In this document: piece by piece, positions 16,782-24,976 of the stretch
How positions within the stretch are numbered: position 1 is the first letter of the stretch
Layout of the letters: every line of letters starts with the position of its first letter
Assembly (NCBI GenBank): GCA_046046245.1
Contig: JBJOKE010000076.1
Location: forward strand, 1 to 54,465
Source: UBA4615 sp046046245
GTDB lineage: Bacteria; Pseudomonadota; Gammaproteobacteria; Burkholderiales; Burkholderiaceae_E
Direction: 5' to 3'
DNA: 54,465 nt
Notes under the pieces: model-generated
The model's database searches: none
Told to the model about the DNA's origin: nothing
Seen by the model: only the letters and a program-made list of their open reading frames with translations
Position numbers and translations under genes: made by a program

Positions 16782-17051
16782 TCAGGCGTCGTCGGCGCCG
16801 TCGTCGTCGACCGCGTCGGGATCGTCGTCGTCCCCGCCGCCCTCGCCGTCGTCGTCGGGCCGGTCGACGCCTCCCGCGTCCTCACGCTCGGTATCCTCGC
16901 CCCAGTCGACCCGGCGACGCTCGACGGGCGGCCCCGCGTCGGGCGGCCCGTCGTCGTCGATCGGTGAAGGGCCGGCTCCGGTACCGGGGTCCGGCGCCGG
17001 GCGCCTGCCGCCGGGGCCCGCATCGGGATCGAGGATGCTGGTCGCGCTCAT
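16782..17051 (-). CDS. small acidic low-complexity protein
   Basis: An 89-residue Asp/Gly/Pro-rich protein with a strongly acidic C-terminus of Asp runs. I recognise no domain. It is supported as a real gene by a good ribosome-binding site (GGAGG, 8 bases before the ATG) and by matching the strand of the acyl-CoA dehydrogenase genes just upstream. A negatively charged disordered protein is expected. The alternative is a chance open frame in GC-rich DNA. Confidence 0.45.
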   Translation of the reverse strand: MSATSILDPDAGPGGRRPAPDPGTGAGPSPIDDDGPPDAGPPVERRRVDWGEDTEREDAGGVDRPDDDGEGGGDDDDPDAVDDDGADDA

Positions 17052-17160
17052 GCCGTGTCCTCCGCCGTGAGACGGGACCGACGAGGCAAGCCGCGTTCCC
17101 GCCCGCAGGACGGCCGAGGCCCGGCGGCCCCGTGGCCCTGCGGCTCCGCTGCGCCGCGGT

Positions 17161-18102
17161 TCAGCCGCCGGCCGGCCCGGACCGTCGCCCGTCGACCAGG
17201 TCGAAGAGCCCGTCCGGCCCCGCCGCGAGGGCGTCGGCGCCGAGCAGCGCCTGCCAGTCGGACTCGTCGCCCCAACGGTCGCGCCAGCGCCAGAGCAGCG
17301 TGCTGAACCGGTGCAGCGCGTGCTCGGCGGTGAAGCCGATCGCGCCGTGGACCTGGTGGACGACCGCCGCCACGCGGCCGGCGGCCTCGGCGGCGCGCGC
17401 CTTCGCGACCATCGCCGCCACCGTCCCGTCGCCCGCCTCGATCGACGCGGCCGCCCAGTCGAGCGCGGCCCGCGACGCCGCGACCTCCTCGGCCGCGACC
17501 GCGAGCGGATGCTGCACTGCCTGGAACTGGCCGATCGGTCGACCGAAGGCCTTGCGCACGCCCGCGTACTCGACGCCCAGGTCGATCGCCGAGCGCATCG
17601 CGCCGGTCAGCATCGCGGCCGCGACCACCGCGAGCCGGGCCCGCACGCCGGCCGCGTCGACGAGCTCGAACGCGCGCGGCGCCGCGGCGCCCGCCTCGTG
17701 CCAGCGGCACCGCGCCACGCTGCCCCAGGGATCGACCTCGAGCCGGTGGACCTCTCCCGCGGCGGCATCGCCGTCCGCGGGATCGGGCGCGCCGTCGGGC
17801 GCCGCCACCGACAGCCTGATCGGCCGATCGTCGGCGTCGTGTCCGCCGGCCGCGAGCAGCGCATGCGCGAGCAGCGCGTCGGCGAGCGGGACGGCCGCCG
17901 CGAAGCGCCCCACGGCCTGCAGGACCGCCGCCGCGTCCGACCAGGCCTCGCCCGCGCCGCCCTGCGCCTCGGGCCGCAGCAGGCGGGGCACCCCCGCCTC
18001 GGCGAGCGCGTGCCACAGCGCCGGGTCGAAGCCGCGCGCCGGCGGCGCGTCGGCCAGCATCCGTTCGACCGCCTCGGCGATCATCGAGGTATCCGTGCTC
18101 AT
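17161..18102 (-). CDS. acyl-CoA dehydrogenase family protein (short form)
   Basis: A 313-residue acyl-CoA-dehydrogenase-like flavoprotein, shorter than the usual ~380. The C-terminal helical domain is recognisable from the segments YAGVRKAFGRPIGQFQAVQHPLA and VHQVHGAIGFTAEHALHRF; the N-terminal and beta domains are reduced. Such short forms are often partners of a full-length paralogue in heterotetramers that act on bulky substrates such as steroid side chains. Here the full-length paralogue is encoded directly upstream with a 4-base ATGA overlap. That subunit arrangement is inference from the family. Confidence 0.88.
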   Translation of the reverse strand: MSTDTSMIAEAVERMLADAPPARGFDPALWHALAEAGVPRLLRPEAQGGAGEAWSDAAAVLQAVGRFAAAVPLADALLAHALLAAGGHDADDRPIRLSVAAPDGAPDPADGDAAAGEVHRLEVDPWGSVARCRWHEAGAAAPRAFELVDAAGVRARLAVVAAAMLTGAMRSAIDLGVEYAGVRKAFGRPIGQFQAVQHPLAVAAEEVAASRAALDWAAASIEAGDGTVAAMVAKARAAEAAGRVAAVVHQVHGAIGFTAEHALHRFSTLLWRWRDRWGDESDWQALLGADALAAGPDGLFDLVDGRRSGPAGG

Positions 18103-19247
18103 CGCAGCCCCAGCCCGCGGGCGATCATGCCGCGCAGCACCTCGGGGGTGCCGCCGCGCAGCGTGTAGGAGGTGGCGTCGGCCACCGTGTCGTCGAGCAT
18201 CGCGCGGTAAGCGCGCGCCGCGGCCGAGCCCGGCTCGGCGAGCCGCAGCGCGCGCAGCCGCTCGGGGATCTCGCGCTCGAGCGCGTTGCCGAGGTCCTTG
18301 GTGATCGCCGCCTCGGTCGCGGGGTCCGCGCCGGCATCGAGCTTCGCCGCGATCGACAGCGCCATCCGGCGCAGCGCCGCGAGGTGCGCGACCGATCGGC
18401 CGAGCTCGATGCGCGCGGCCGGCGTGTCGTCGCGCGGACCGGCCGCGATCAGCTCGACCAGCAGCGGGAACACGCTGAGGAAGCGCTCGGGCCCGCTGCG
18501 CTCGAACGCGAGCTCGCCGGTCACCAGCCGCCAGCCGTCGCCCGGGCGGCCCAGCACGTGGATGTCGGGCACGAAGACGTCGTCGAAGGTGATCTCGCTG
18601 AAGTCGTCTCGACCGCAGAGATTGCGGATCGGACGGCGCTCGACGCCCGGCGCCTTCAGGTCGACGACGAACTGCGTGAGGCCCGCGTGCCGCCGCTCGG
18701 TGTCGAGCGGTTCGGTGCGGAACAGGCCGATCATGTAGTCAGCCCGATGCCCGCCGGTGGTCCAGACCTTCCGGCCCGACAGCCGCCAGCCACCGTCCGC
18801 GCGCACGCCCTTCGAGCGCACGCTCGCCAGGTCGGAGCCGGAATCGGGCTCGCTCATCCCGATCGCGAAGGTGAGCTCGCCGCGGACGATGCCCGGCAGC
18901 ACCGCCTCCTGCAGCGCCTCGCTGCCGTGCCGCAGGATCTGCGGGCCGCTCTGCCGATCGGCGATCCAGTGCGCGCCGACCGGTGCACCCGCGGCGAGCA
19001 GTTCCTCGACGACCACGTAGCGCTCGAGCGTCGAGCGCTCCTGGCCGCCCCAGCGCTTCGGCCACGTCAGCCCGATCAGGCCCGCGCGCCCGCAGGCCCG
19101 GGTGAAGTCGGGATCGAAGATCGTCCAGCCCGAGCAGCGGGGCACGTAGGCGCCGGCCGCGCGCTGCTCGCGCAGGAACGCGCGGACCCGTTCGCGCAGC
19201 GCCCGCGCGCCCTCGGGCAGCTCGACCGGCTCGAATGCGAGGCTCAT
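18099..19247 (-). CDS. acyl-CoA dehydrogenase
   Basis: A 382-residue FAD-dependent acyl-CoA dehydrogenase. It contains FAIGMSEPDSGSDLASVRSKG and the WTTGGHRADYMIGLFRTE segment of the flavin-binding beta domain; the C-terminus ends TLRGGTPEVLRGMIARGLGL. It overlaps both neighbours by 4 bases (OsmC upstream, the short dehydrogenase downstream), which indicates one transcript and probable translational coupling. The substrate is unknown. Confidence 0.92.
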   Translation of the reverse strand: MSLAFEPVELPEGARALRERVRAFLREQRAAGAYVPRCSGWTIFDPDFTRACGRAGLIGLTWPKRWGGQERSTLERYVVVEELLAAGAPVGAHWIADRQSGPQILRHGSEALQEAVLPGIVRGELTFAIGMSEPDSGSDLASVRSKGVRADGGWRLSGRKVWTTGGHRADYMIGLFRTEPLDTERRHAGLTQFVVDLKAPGVERRPIRNLCGRDDFSEITFDDVFVPDIHVLGRPGDGWRLVTGELAFERSGPERFLSVFPLLVELIAAGPRDDTPAARIELGRSVAHLAALRRMALSIAAKLDAGADPATEAAITKDLGNALEREIPERLRALRLAEPGSAAARAYRAMLDDTVADATSYTLRGGTPEVLRGMIARGLGLR

Positions 19248-19705
19248 GCCGCGACCTCCCCGTGCAGCACGCGCCCGTCCGGGTCGAGCACGGCGACGCG
19301 CGTGGCGATGCCCTGCGCGACCGACTGCCCGACGGTGCAGAACTGCTCGAACTGCGCGAGCACGCGCGCGAACTTCGCCGCGTCCGCGGGCACCTTGGCG
19401 ACCGACAGCCGGACCGCGATCGACAGCACGCGCTGCCGGCCCTCGGCGTTGCGGCCGACCTCGCCGATCGCCTCGGCCGACAGCGGCCCCGCGTCGAGCG
19501 CGAACTTGCGCAGCGCGAAGTGCAGCGAGTCGGTCATGCAGCTCGCAACGGCCGCCAGCAGCAGCTGCGAGGGGTTGGGCCCCTGTCCGCCGCCCATCGG
19601 CACCGGCTCGTCGGCCACGACCGGCGGCTTCGCCGGATCCCAGGTGATCTCCAGTTCGAAGCCCTGCCGCTGTCGCAGCCGGACCGAACGCTCTCCGTCG
19701 GCCAT
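19244..19705 (-). CDS. OsmC-family protein
   Basis: A 153-residue OsmC/Ohr-fold protein. The two expected cysteines are present, in LLAAVASCMTDSL and in FEQFCTVGQSVAQGI, consistent with thiol peroxidase activity on organic hydroperoxides. The ribosome-binding site is GAGGAGAAGGG before the ATG. It overlaps the acyl-CoA dehydrogenase start by 4 bases. A role in clearing peroxides produced by acyl-CoA oxidation is possible but inferred. Confidence 0.88.
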   Translation of the reverse strand: MADGERSVRLRQRQGFELEITWDPAKPPVVADEPVPMGGGQGPNPSQLLLAAVASCMTDSLHFALRKFALDAGPLSAEAIGEVGRNAEGRQRVLSIAVRLSVAKVPADAAKFARVLAQFEQFCTVGQSVAQGIATRVAVLDPDGRVLHGEVAA

Positions 19706-19736
19706 CCCTTCTCCTCGTCGTCGCGAAGCGGCCGCG

Positions 19737-20369
19737 TCAGCGGCGCCGCGCCACCAGTTCGATCACGTCCGACATCCCGTCGTGACCGCTGCCCTCGTGC
19801 AGCACGCGCTGCGCGCGCTCGAGCCGCTCGAGGGTCCAGCCAGCGAAGGCCTCACGCAGCATCGCCTCGTCGTAGAGGTGCGAGGCGATGCCCGGCCCGC
19901 CGGTCCCGTAGTCCAGCTGCCGCGGGCCGTAGCCCACGAGCAGCAGCATGCCACCGGGCCGCAGCGCGCGCGCGAAGCCCTCGAACATCGCCGCGCGCTG
20001 CTCGGGCGTCGCGAACTGCACGAAGACCGCCACCACGGCGTCGAACGGCGCACCGCTCGCCGGATCGTCCCAGCGCCAGTCGTCGACCGAGGCCTGACGG
20101 AAGTCCACGGCCACGCCGCGTTCGGCCGCGAGCGACGCCGCCTTGCGCAGCCCGACCTCGGCGAGGTCGAAGGCCACGACGCGGCAGCCGCGTGCGGCGA
20201 GCCAGGTCGAGTTGCGGCCCTCGCCGTCGGCCACGCACAGCACGCGGTCACCCGGCGCGAAGCGCGCGCCCTGCGCGGCGAGCGTGTCGTTCGGCTCGGT
20301 CCCGAAGACGAACCCTTCGGCCGCGTAGCGCCCGTTCCAGCGCGCGGCCGCGTCGGCGAAGCCCGCCAT
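19737..20369 (-). CDS. class I SAM-dependent methyltransferase
   Basis: A 210-residue Rossmann methyltransferase of the TehB-like/UbiE-like type. The SAM-binding motif is VLCVADGEGRNSTWLAARG, followed by VVAFDLAE and the later motif FDAVVAVFVQFA. The N-terminus RWNGRYAAEGFVFGTEPN is characteristic of a group of uncharacterised bacterial methyltransferases, some called thiol or tellurite methyltransferases. It lies 4 bases after the dienelactone hydrolase stop. Acceptor unknown. Confidence 0.87.
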   Translation of the reverse strand: MAGFADAAARWNGRYAAEGFVFGTEPNDTLAAQGARFAPGDRVLCVADGEGRNSTWLAARGCRVVAFDLAEVGLRKAASLAAERGVAVDFRQASVDDWRWDDPASGAPFDAVVAVFVQFATPEQRAAMFEGFARALRPGGMLLLVGYGPRQLDYGTGGPGIASHLYDEAMLREAFAGWTLERLERAQRVLHEGSGHDGMSDVIELVARRR

Positions 20370-20373
20370 CGCT

Positions 20374-21039
20374 TCAGCCGATCGTGCGCTTCAGGAACGC
20401 GGCCATGCGCTCCCAGGCCTGCTGCGCGCAGCCCGCGTCGTAGACGTCGCCGCGGCGCTCGTTGAAGAAGCCGTGCGCCGCCTCGTAGCGGAAGACCTCC
20501 GGTGCGCGCCCGGCGCCCTTCATCGCGGCCTCGAGCGCGTCGGCCGCCGCCGGCGTGCACCAGTCGTCGCGGTTCGCGAAGTGGGCCTGGAACGGCACGC
20601 CGATGGCCGCCGGATCGGCGAAGTCCTTCGGCGGGATCCCGTAGAAGCAGACGCCCGCTGCCACCTCGGGCACGTGAACGCAGGTCGCGACCGTCAGCGC
20701 GCCGCCCATGCAGAACCCCATCACCGCGACCTTCGAGCCGCCCTGCGCGAGATGCCGCACAGCGCCGCGGATGTCCTGGTGGGTCGCACCGGGGAAGTCG
20801 AGCCCCGTCATCAGGTGGCTGGCCTCGTCGGGCGCCTGCGTCACGCGTCCCTTGTAGAGGTCCGGTGCGAGCGCGGTGTACCCGGCGCGCGCGAAGCGGT
20901 CGGCGACGCCGCAGATCTGGTCGTTCAGCCCCCACCACTCCTGGATCACGACCACGCCGGGCGCGCCCGCGCCGGCACTCGCCAGGTAGCCGCGGGCATG
21001 CCCGCCGTCGGGTCGCGCGAACTCGATCATCTGTCCCAT
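20374..21039 (-). CDS. dienelactone hydrolase family protein
   Basis: A 221-residue alpha/beta hydrolase of the dienelactone-hydrolase family. The nucleophile is Cys110 in GFCMGGALT, with Asp in NRDDW and His in YEAAHGFF, matching a Cys-Asp-His triad. I use the ATG at 21039, not the one at 21057, because AAGGAGG lies 8 bases upstream of 21039 and inside the longer form. First gene of a five-gene minus-strand run, divergent from an AraC regulator. An extended -10 (TGCTAGTCT) precedes it. Confidence 0.9.
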   Translation of the reverse strand: MGQMIEFARPDGGHARGYLASAGAGAPGVVVIQEWWGLNDQICGVADRFARAGYTALAPDLYKGRVTQAPDEASHLMTGLDFPGATHQDIRGAVRHLAQGGSKVAVMGFCMGGALTVATCVHVPEVAAGVCFYGIPPKDFADPAAIGVPFQAHFANRDDWCTPAAADALEAAMKGAGRAPEVFRYEAAHGFFNERRGDVYDAGCAQQAWERMAAFLKRTIG

Positions 21040-21087
21040 GCCGTCGTCCTCCTTCATGGTCGCGGGCCGCGTGCCCGCGTCGTTCGA

Positions 21088-21096
21088 AGACTAGCA
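21088..21096 (-). promoter_or_regulatory. extended -10 of the dienelactone hydrolase operon
   Basis: Minus-strand TGCTAGTCT, a TGn-extended -10. No -35 of note, as is common for extended -10 promoters. Confidence 0.4.
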
Positions 21097-21127
21097 AACC
21101 GCGCCCGCCGCGCTGCGCGCCGCCGTA

Positions 21128-21139
21128 CCGGATATCCGG
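21128..21139. promoter_or_regulatory. 12-bp palindrome in the divergent gap
   Basis: CCGGATATCCGG is a perfect palindrome midway between the divergent dienelactone hydrolase and AraC-type regulator genes. It is a candidate operator; AraC proteins usually prefer direct repeats, so the binder is unknown. Confidence 0.35.
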
Positions 21140-21209
21140 GTGCGGCGTCGGCGCCGGACACGTGTGCCAGAATCTCGGCCGTTCCGACCCGCGCCCCACG
21201 GAGACCCGC

Positions 21210-22256
21210 TTGGACACGACGCTGGCCACCAGCGTGCAGGTGACCGACAAGCTGATGCGCCGCTTCGGGATCGATCCCGGCCCGGTGTTCAGGCGCCACG
21301 GCATCGATCCCGGGCTGCTGTCGGACCCGTCCGCCCGGCTCCCGCAGGATGCGATCGATGCGGCGGTCCGCGAGGTCGCCGCGCACGTCCCCGATCCGGC
21401 GTTCGGGCTGCTCGCCGCCGAGTGCTGGCATCCGTCGAACCTCGGCGCGCTCGGCCACGCCTGGCTCGCGAGCTCCACGCTGCGCCGGGGCCTCGAGCGG
21501 CTGCAGCGCTACTGGCAGCTGATCGGCCAGCGGACGGCGATCCACCTGCGCGACGAGCCCGGCGGCCTGGCGGTGGTGCTCGAGAACCCGCGCAGCGACC
21601 CGGTCGTCGCCGCGGTGACCACCGACATGGACTTCTCCGTGCTGCTCGACATGTGCCGCGTCAACGCGGGCCGCGCGTTCAACCCGGTGGAGGTCCGGCT
21701 GATCCGCCCCGAGCCGGGGGACACGACGCCGTTCGACGCGTTCTACGGCTGCCCGGTCCGCTTCGGCAGCCCCGAGCGGGCCGTGGTCATGCCGCGCGAC
21801 GCGATCGAGGCGCCCCTGCCGACCTCGAACCGCCAGCTCGCCGGAATGCTCGACCGGCTGCTCGACGAATCGATCGCGAAGCTCGACCGCAGCGACGTCG
21901 TGGCCCGCTGCCGCGCGCAGATGCACCGGCGCCTGGCCAGCGGCGAGGTCAGCGCGACGCGCGTGGCGAGCGACCTCGCGATGAGCCGCCGCACCCTGCA
22001 TCGCAAGCTCGCCGACGCCGGCACGACCTGGCAGGAGCTGCTCGACGCGACGCGACGCGACCTCGCGATGCGGATGATCGAGGACCCGCGCCGCTCGATC
22101 GGCGAGATCACCTTCGAACTCGGCTTCTCGCAGCAGAGCGCTTTCGCTCGCGCGTTCCGTCGCTGGGCCGGCGTCTCGCCCACCCAGTACCGGGAGGCCC
22201 GGCCGGGCCCGCGCCGCGACGGTCCCGCCGACGCCGGTGCCGGGCCGCAGCCCTGA
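21210..22256 (+). CDS. AraC-family transcriptional regulator
   Basis: A 348-residue regulator with an N-terminal arabinose-binding-like domain (HPSNLGALGHAWLASSTLRRGLERLQRY) and a C-terminal AraC helix-turn-helix pair (about residues 245-330; ATRVASDLAMSRRTLHRKLADAG and IGEITFELGFSQQSAFARAFRRWAG). The layout resembles OruR/VirS-type regulators. No ATG suits. TTG at 21210 is chosen because CGGAGA lies ~7 bases upstream and a CAGAAT -10 lies at 21168. It diverges from the dienelactone-hydrolase operon, which it probably controls. Confidence 0.9.
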   Translation: MDTTLATSVQVTDKLMRRFGIDPGPVFRRHGIDPGLLSDPSARLPQDAIDAAVREVAAHVPDPAFGLLAAECWHPSNLGALGHAWLASSTLRRGLERLQRYWQLIGQRTAIHLRDEPGGLAVVLENPRSDPVVAAVTTDMDFSVLLDMCRVNAGRAFNPVEVRLIRPEPGDTTPFDAFYGCPVRFGSPERAVVMPRDAIEAPLPTSNRQLAGMLDRLLDESIAKLDRSDVVARCRAQMHRRLASGEVSATRVASDLAMSRRTLHRKLADAGTTWQELLDATRRDLAMRMIEDPRRSIGEITFELGFSQQSAFARAFRRWAGVSPTQYREARPGPRRDGPADAGAGPQP

Positions 22257-22362
22257 TCCCGCTCGCCACCGACCGCCGCATGACGACCGCCGGTCCCGGG
22301 TCGGTTGCCGCCGATCCGGATCGGGCGCAGGCTCGATCGCGACCCATCCGCCGGAGCATCCG

Positions 22363-23094
22363 ATGACCCGAGCCACGCTGATCCCGTTCGCCGTCGCCGC
22401 GCTGCTCGCGGGGACGGCCGGCTGCGCGTCGTTCGCCCCCGCGCCGACGGCGGCCGCGATCGCCGCGGACGCGGCCGCGGCCGCCGCGCAAGCGCCGCGC
22501 GCCGAGCCGCCGGTTGCCGCGGCGCCCGGGCCGTCCGAGCCGCCGGTCGCCGCGGCCCCCGAGCCGTCCGCGCCCTCCGCGCCGACGTCCGCCGCGACGC
22601 CCGTCCCGGCGCCCGCGACGAAGTCCGCGCCCCGCGCGTCGTCGCGGTCACGGGCCGGAGACACATCGTCGCCCGCGCGCCCGGAGTCGTCGTCCCGCGG
22701 CGGACCGTCCGCCGCCGGTCCGACCGTCACCACCTTCGTCTATTCGGACGCGCCGGTCGCCGTCCGCCGCGAGGCTGCGACCGCCGAGGCGCCGCGCGCG
22801 ATGGACGCGCGCGTGCCCACGGGCTTCAACCCGTACGGCATCGCGTACTCGCCCGGTGCCTACCGGTGCGAGCTCGGCCGCAGCGTGCAGGTGCGGACGG
22901 TGTCGGCCGATCTGCGCACGACCGTGCTGCGCTGGGGCCGGGACGAGTTCACGCTGCGTGCGGTCGACGCGCGCAGCGGCGCGCTGCGCTACGAGGACCC
23001 GGCCTCGGGGCTCGCGTGGATCGTGCTGCGCGACCGCTCGATGCTGCTCGACATGCGCGAGGGCCAGCGGCTCGCGAACGCCTGCCGCGCCTGA
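22363..23094 (+). CDS. MliC-like lipoprotein
   Basis: A 243-residue predicted lipoprotein. Signal peptide with lipobox AGC (Cys21), then ~90 residues of Ala/Pro/Ser-rich linker, then a compact C-terminal domain of about 90 residues. That domain has a Cys in GAYRCELG, a Cys near the end in LANACRA, and the pattern LRAVDARSGALRYEDPASGLAWIV, which resembles the membrane-bound lysozyme inhibitor MliC. The resemblance is weak, so a role as lysozyme inhibitor is tentative. It is on the plus strand after the AraC gene and convergent with yceH. Confidence 0.7.
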   Translation: MTRATLIPFAVAALLAGTAGCASFAPAPTAAAIAADAAAAAAQAPRAEPPVAAAPGPSEPPVAAAPEPSAPSAPTSAATPVPAPATKSAPRASSRSRAGDTSSPARPESSSRGGPSAAGPTVTTFVYSDAPVAVRREAATAEAPRAMDARVPTGFNPYGIAYSPGAYRCELGRSVQVRTVSADLRTTVLRWGRDEFTLRAVDARSGALRYEDPASGLAWIVLRDRSMLLDMREGQRLANACRA

Positions 23095-23101
23095 GACGGC
23101 A

Positions 23102-23116
23102 CCGGGCAGTGCCCGG
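23102..23116. terminator. hairpin between convergent genes
   Basis: CCGGGC pairs with GCCCGG across a 3-base loop in the 31-base gap between the lipoprotein and yceH stops. It could end both transcripts; no T-tract is present. Confidence 0.35.
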
Positions 23117-23125
23117 CGCTCCCGA

Positions 23126-23782
23126 TCAGGCGTCGCCCAGCCGCACGCGCAGCGCGGCGAGCTCCGCCTCCAGCCGTTCGACCCGCTCGACCAGCGCGTC
23201 GAACGCGGCGGCGTCTCGCACGGCGCGCGCCGGCGCGCCAGCGGGTGCCGCGGCCTCGACCGCCGGCTCGTCCGGCTCGCCGCACAGCAGGTGCGCCCAG
23301 CGCTGCTCGCGCGCGCCGGGCTGCCGGGCGAGGCGTCGGACGAAGGGTTGCGGCGACCGCGCGGCGAGCTCCTCGAGGTAGGCCTCGGTGGCCGACAGGT
23401 CCGAGAATCGGTGCAGCCGCTCGCAGTTCGCGCGCAGCTCGGCGGCGGTCTGCGGCCCGCGCAGCACCAGGGTCGCGAGCAGCGCGACCGACTCCGACGG
23501 CACGCCGAGCGCGCGCTTCGCATTGTGCTCGTAGCGCATCACGCGGCCGCCGCTCGACTCGATCACCAGCGCGCGGGCGCGCAGCGCATCGAGCGCCGCG
23601 TGGACATCGGCCTCGGCCAGCTCCATCACCGGGTCGCGGCTGGTCTTCTGGTTGCAGCCGGCCACCAGCGCGTTCAGCGACAGCGGGTAGGTGTCCGGCA
23701 CGGTGTGCTGCTTCTCGACGAGCACGCCGAGCACGCGGGCCTCGGTGACGGACAGTGGAGCGAAGGGCGCGGCGGCGGCCAT
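23126..23782 (-). CDS. yceH: YceH/DUF480-family protein
   Basis: A 218-residue protein of the YceH family (DUF480), which adopts winged-helix folds but has no settled function. Recognisable segments are LSVTEARVLGVLVEKQHTVPDTYPLSLNALVAGCNQKTSRDPVM and the later VLRGPQTAAELRANCERLH. The C-terminus carries a predicted coiled coil (VERVERLEAELAALRVRL). The ATG at 23782 matches the family N-terminus; the frame is open upstream only by composition. Confidence 0.92.
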   Translation of the reverse strand: MAAAAPFAPLSVTEARVLGVLVEKQHTVPDTYPLSLNALVAGCNQKTSRDPVMELAEADVHAALDALRARALVIESSGGRVMRYEHNAKRALGVPSESVALLATLVLRGPQTAAELRANCERLHRFSDLSATEAYLEELAARSPQPFVRRLARQPGAREQRWAHLLCGEPDEPAVEAAAPAGAPARAVRDAAAFDALVERVERLEAELAALRVRLGDA

Positions 23783-23853
23783 GCGGCAGGGGGGGTCGGG
23801 CGGAGGGATCGCGATTGTCCGGGCCCGTCCGCGGCGGCGCAAGCCGCGGCGGC

Positions 23854-24741
23854 TCAGCGGCCGGAGAGGAACCCGCGGTACGACGCGTCGAAGGCCGCGG
23901 GGTGCTCGAAGTGCGGCAGCGCGCCGGCCTCGAAGGGCTGCAGCCGCCAGTTCGCGCGCGCGGCGGTCCAGTCGGCGCCGGAGAAGTCGGTGAAGTCGCC
24001 GCGCGTCGCGTGCGGCACCCAGACCGGGAGCTCGAGTCGCTCGTAGACGGCGCGCACGTCCGCGCCGAACAGCCGACCGCAAAGGAACGCCAGCGGCGCG
24101 AAGCGGGCGCCCGGCTGCCGCGCGCTCGTCCAGCAGTCGTCGATCAGCTCCGGCGGCACCGCGGGCGAGCCGAAGGTGCGGCGCAGGAAATAGGCGACGC
24201 TGCGCCGGCTGGTCAGGGCGTCGAACAGCCGCTGGCTCCAGAGCGGCACCGACAGGACCCGGTGGACGCCCGGTACCTCGCGGCCGGTGCCCGGCGCCGC
24301 GCGGCGATCGCCGGAGCGCCGATCGAGCCCGGTCGGGGTGACCATCGCCAGCGACCGGACCCGCGCGGAGCGCGACAGCGCCGCGCGCGCCGCGAACTCG
24401 GACGACAGCGACAGCGCGAGCAGGTCGACCGGCCCACCGGCCTCGGCCGCCACCGCGTCGATCGCGTCCTCGACCGCCGCGACGTAGAGCGCGATGTCGT
24501 AGCGCCGGTCGCCGCGTTGCGCGCCGCCGAAGCCCGGCAGGTCGATCGCGACGACCCGGTGGTCGACCGCGAGCCGCTCGACGATCGGGCGCACCTCGCA
24601 GGCCGACGCGGCGGCGTTCACGCTGTGGACCAGCAGCACCGGTCGGCCCTCTCCCGCCGACCAGAGCACGGTGCGCCCCGCCCGGCCGTCGAGGTCGCGG
24701 CGCGTGGCGGGAAACGGAGGCGGCAGCGGGGGGATGGACAT
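23854..24741 (-). CDS. alpha/beta hydrolase with degenerate nucleophile elbow
   Basis: A 295-residue alpha/beta-fold protein. The oxyanion strand is VLLVHSVNAAAS and the next strand VVAIDLPGFGGAQRG, but the usual G-x-S-x-G elbow reads A-L-S-L-S (residues 109-113). If Ser111 is the nucleophile, both glycines are replaced. A His is available near the end (LPHFEHPAAF). It could be active with an altered elbow or a non-enzymatic relative. Start is ATG at 24741; a TATGAT -10 lies at 24794-24799 on the minus strand. Confidence 0.8.
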   Translation of the reverse strand: MSIPPLPPPFPATRRDLDGRAGRTVLWSAGEGRPVLLVHSVNAAASACEVRPIVERLAVDHRVVAIDLPGFGGAQRGDRRYDIALYVAAVEDAIDAVAAEAGGPVDLLALSLSSEFAARAALSRSARVRSLAMVTPTGLDRRSGDRRAAPGTGREVPGVHRVLSVPLWSQRLFDALTSRRSVAYFLRRTFGSPAVPPELIDDCWTSARQPGARFAPLAFLCGRLFGADVRAVYERLELPVWVPHATRGDFTDFSGADWTAARANWRLQPFEAGALPHFEHPAAFDASYRGFLSGR

Positions 24742-24896
24742 CGGGCGGGCGCGTGGAGAACGGTCCGATCGTGCGCGCTCGCGCGGGACGCGTCGATCAT
24801 AGCGAAGCGCGCCGTCGGATCGGACCAAGACCCGCGGCTGCGCGGGCCGTCCGCGTCCGCCTGCGCCCGACGGTGGCCGCCTCCCCAGGACGGGCG

Positions 24897-24925
24897 TTGT
24901 CGCGACGGGCCGGGACCGCTAGCGT
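24897..24925 (+). promoter_or_regulatory. promoter of the MFS transporter gene
   Basis: TTGTCG (24897-24902), 17-base spacer, TAGCGT (24920-24925). The ATG at 24977 follows with GGGAGG as ribosome-binding site. Confidence 0.55.
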
Positions 24926-24976
24926 CCGTGGCACCTGCGGCCGGGCGCGCCGCGCGTCGGGCGACGGGAGGCCGCG

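Noticed and set aside
24742..24896. Coding continuation of the minus-strand hydrolase upstream of its ATG
   Set aside because: The frame stays open to 24828, but a TATGAT -10 at 24794-24799 and the family N-terminus support the start at 24741.
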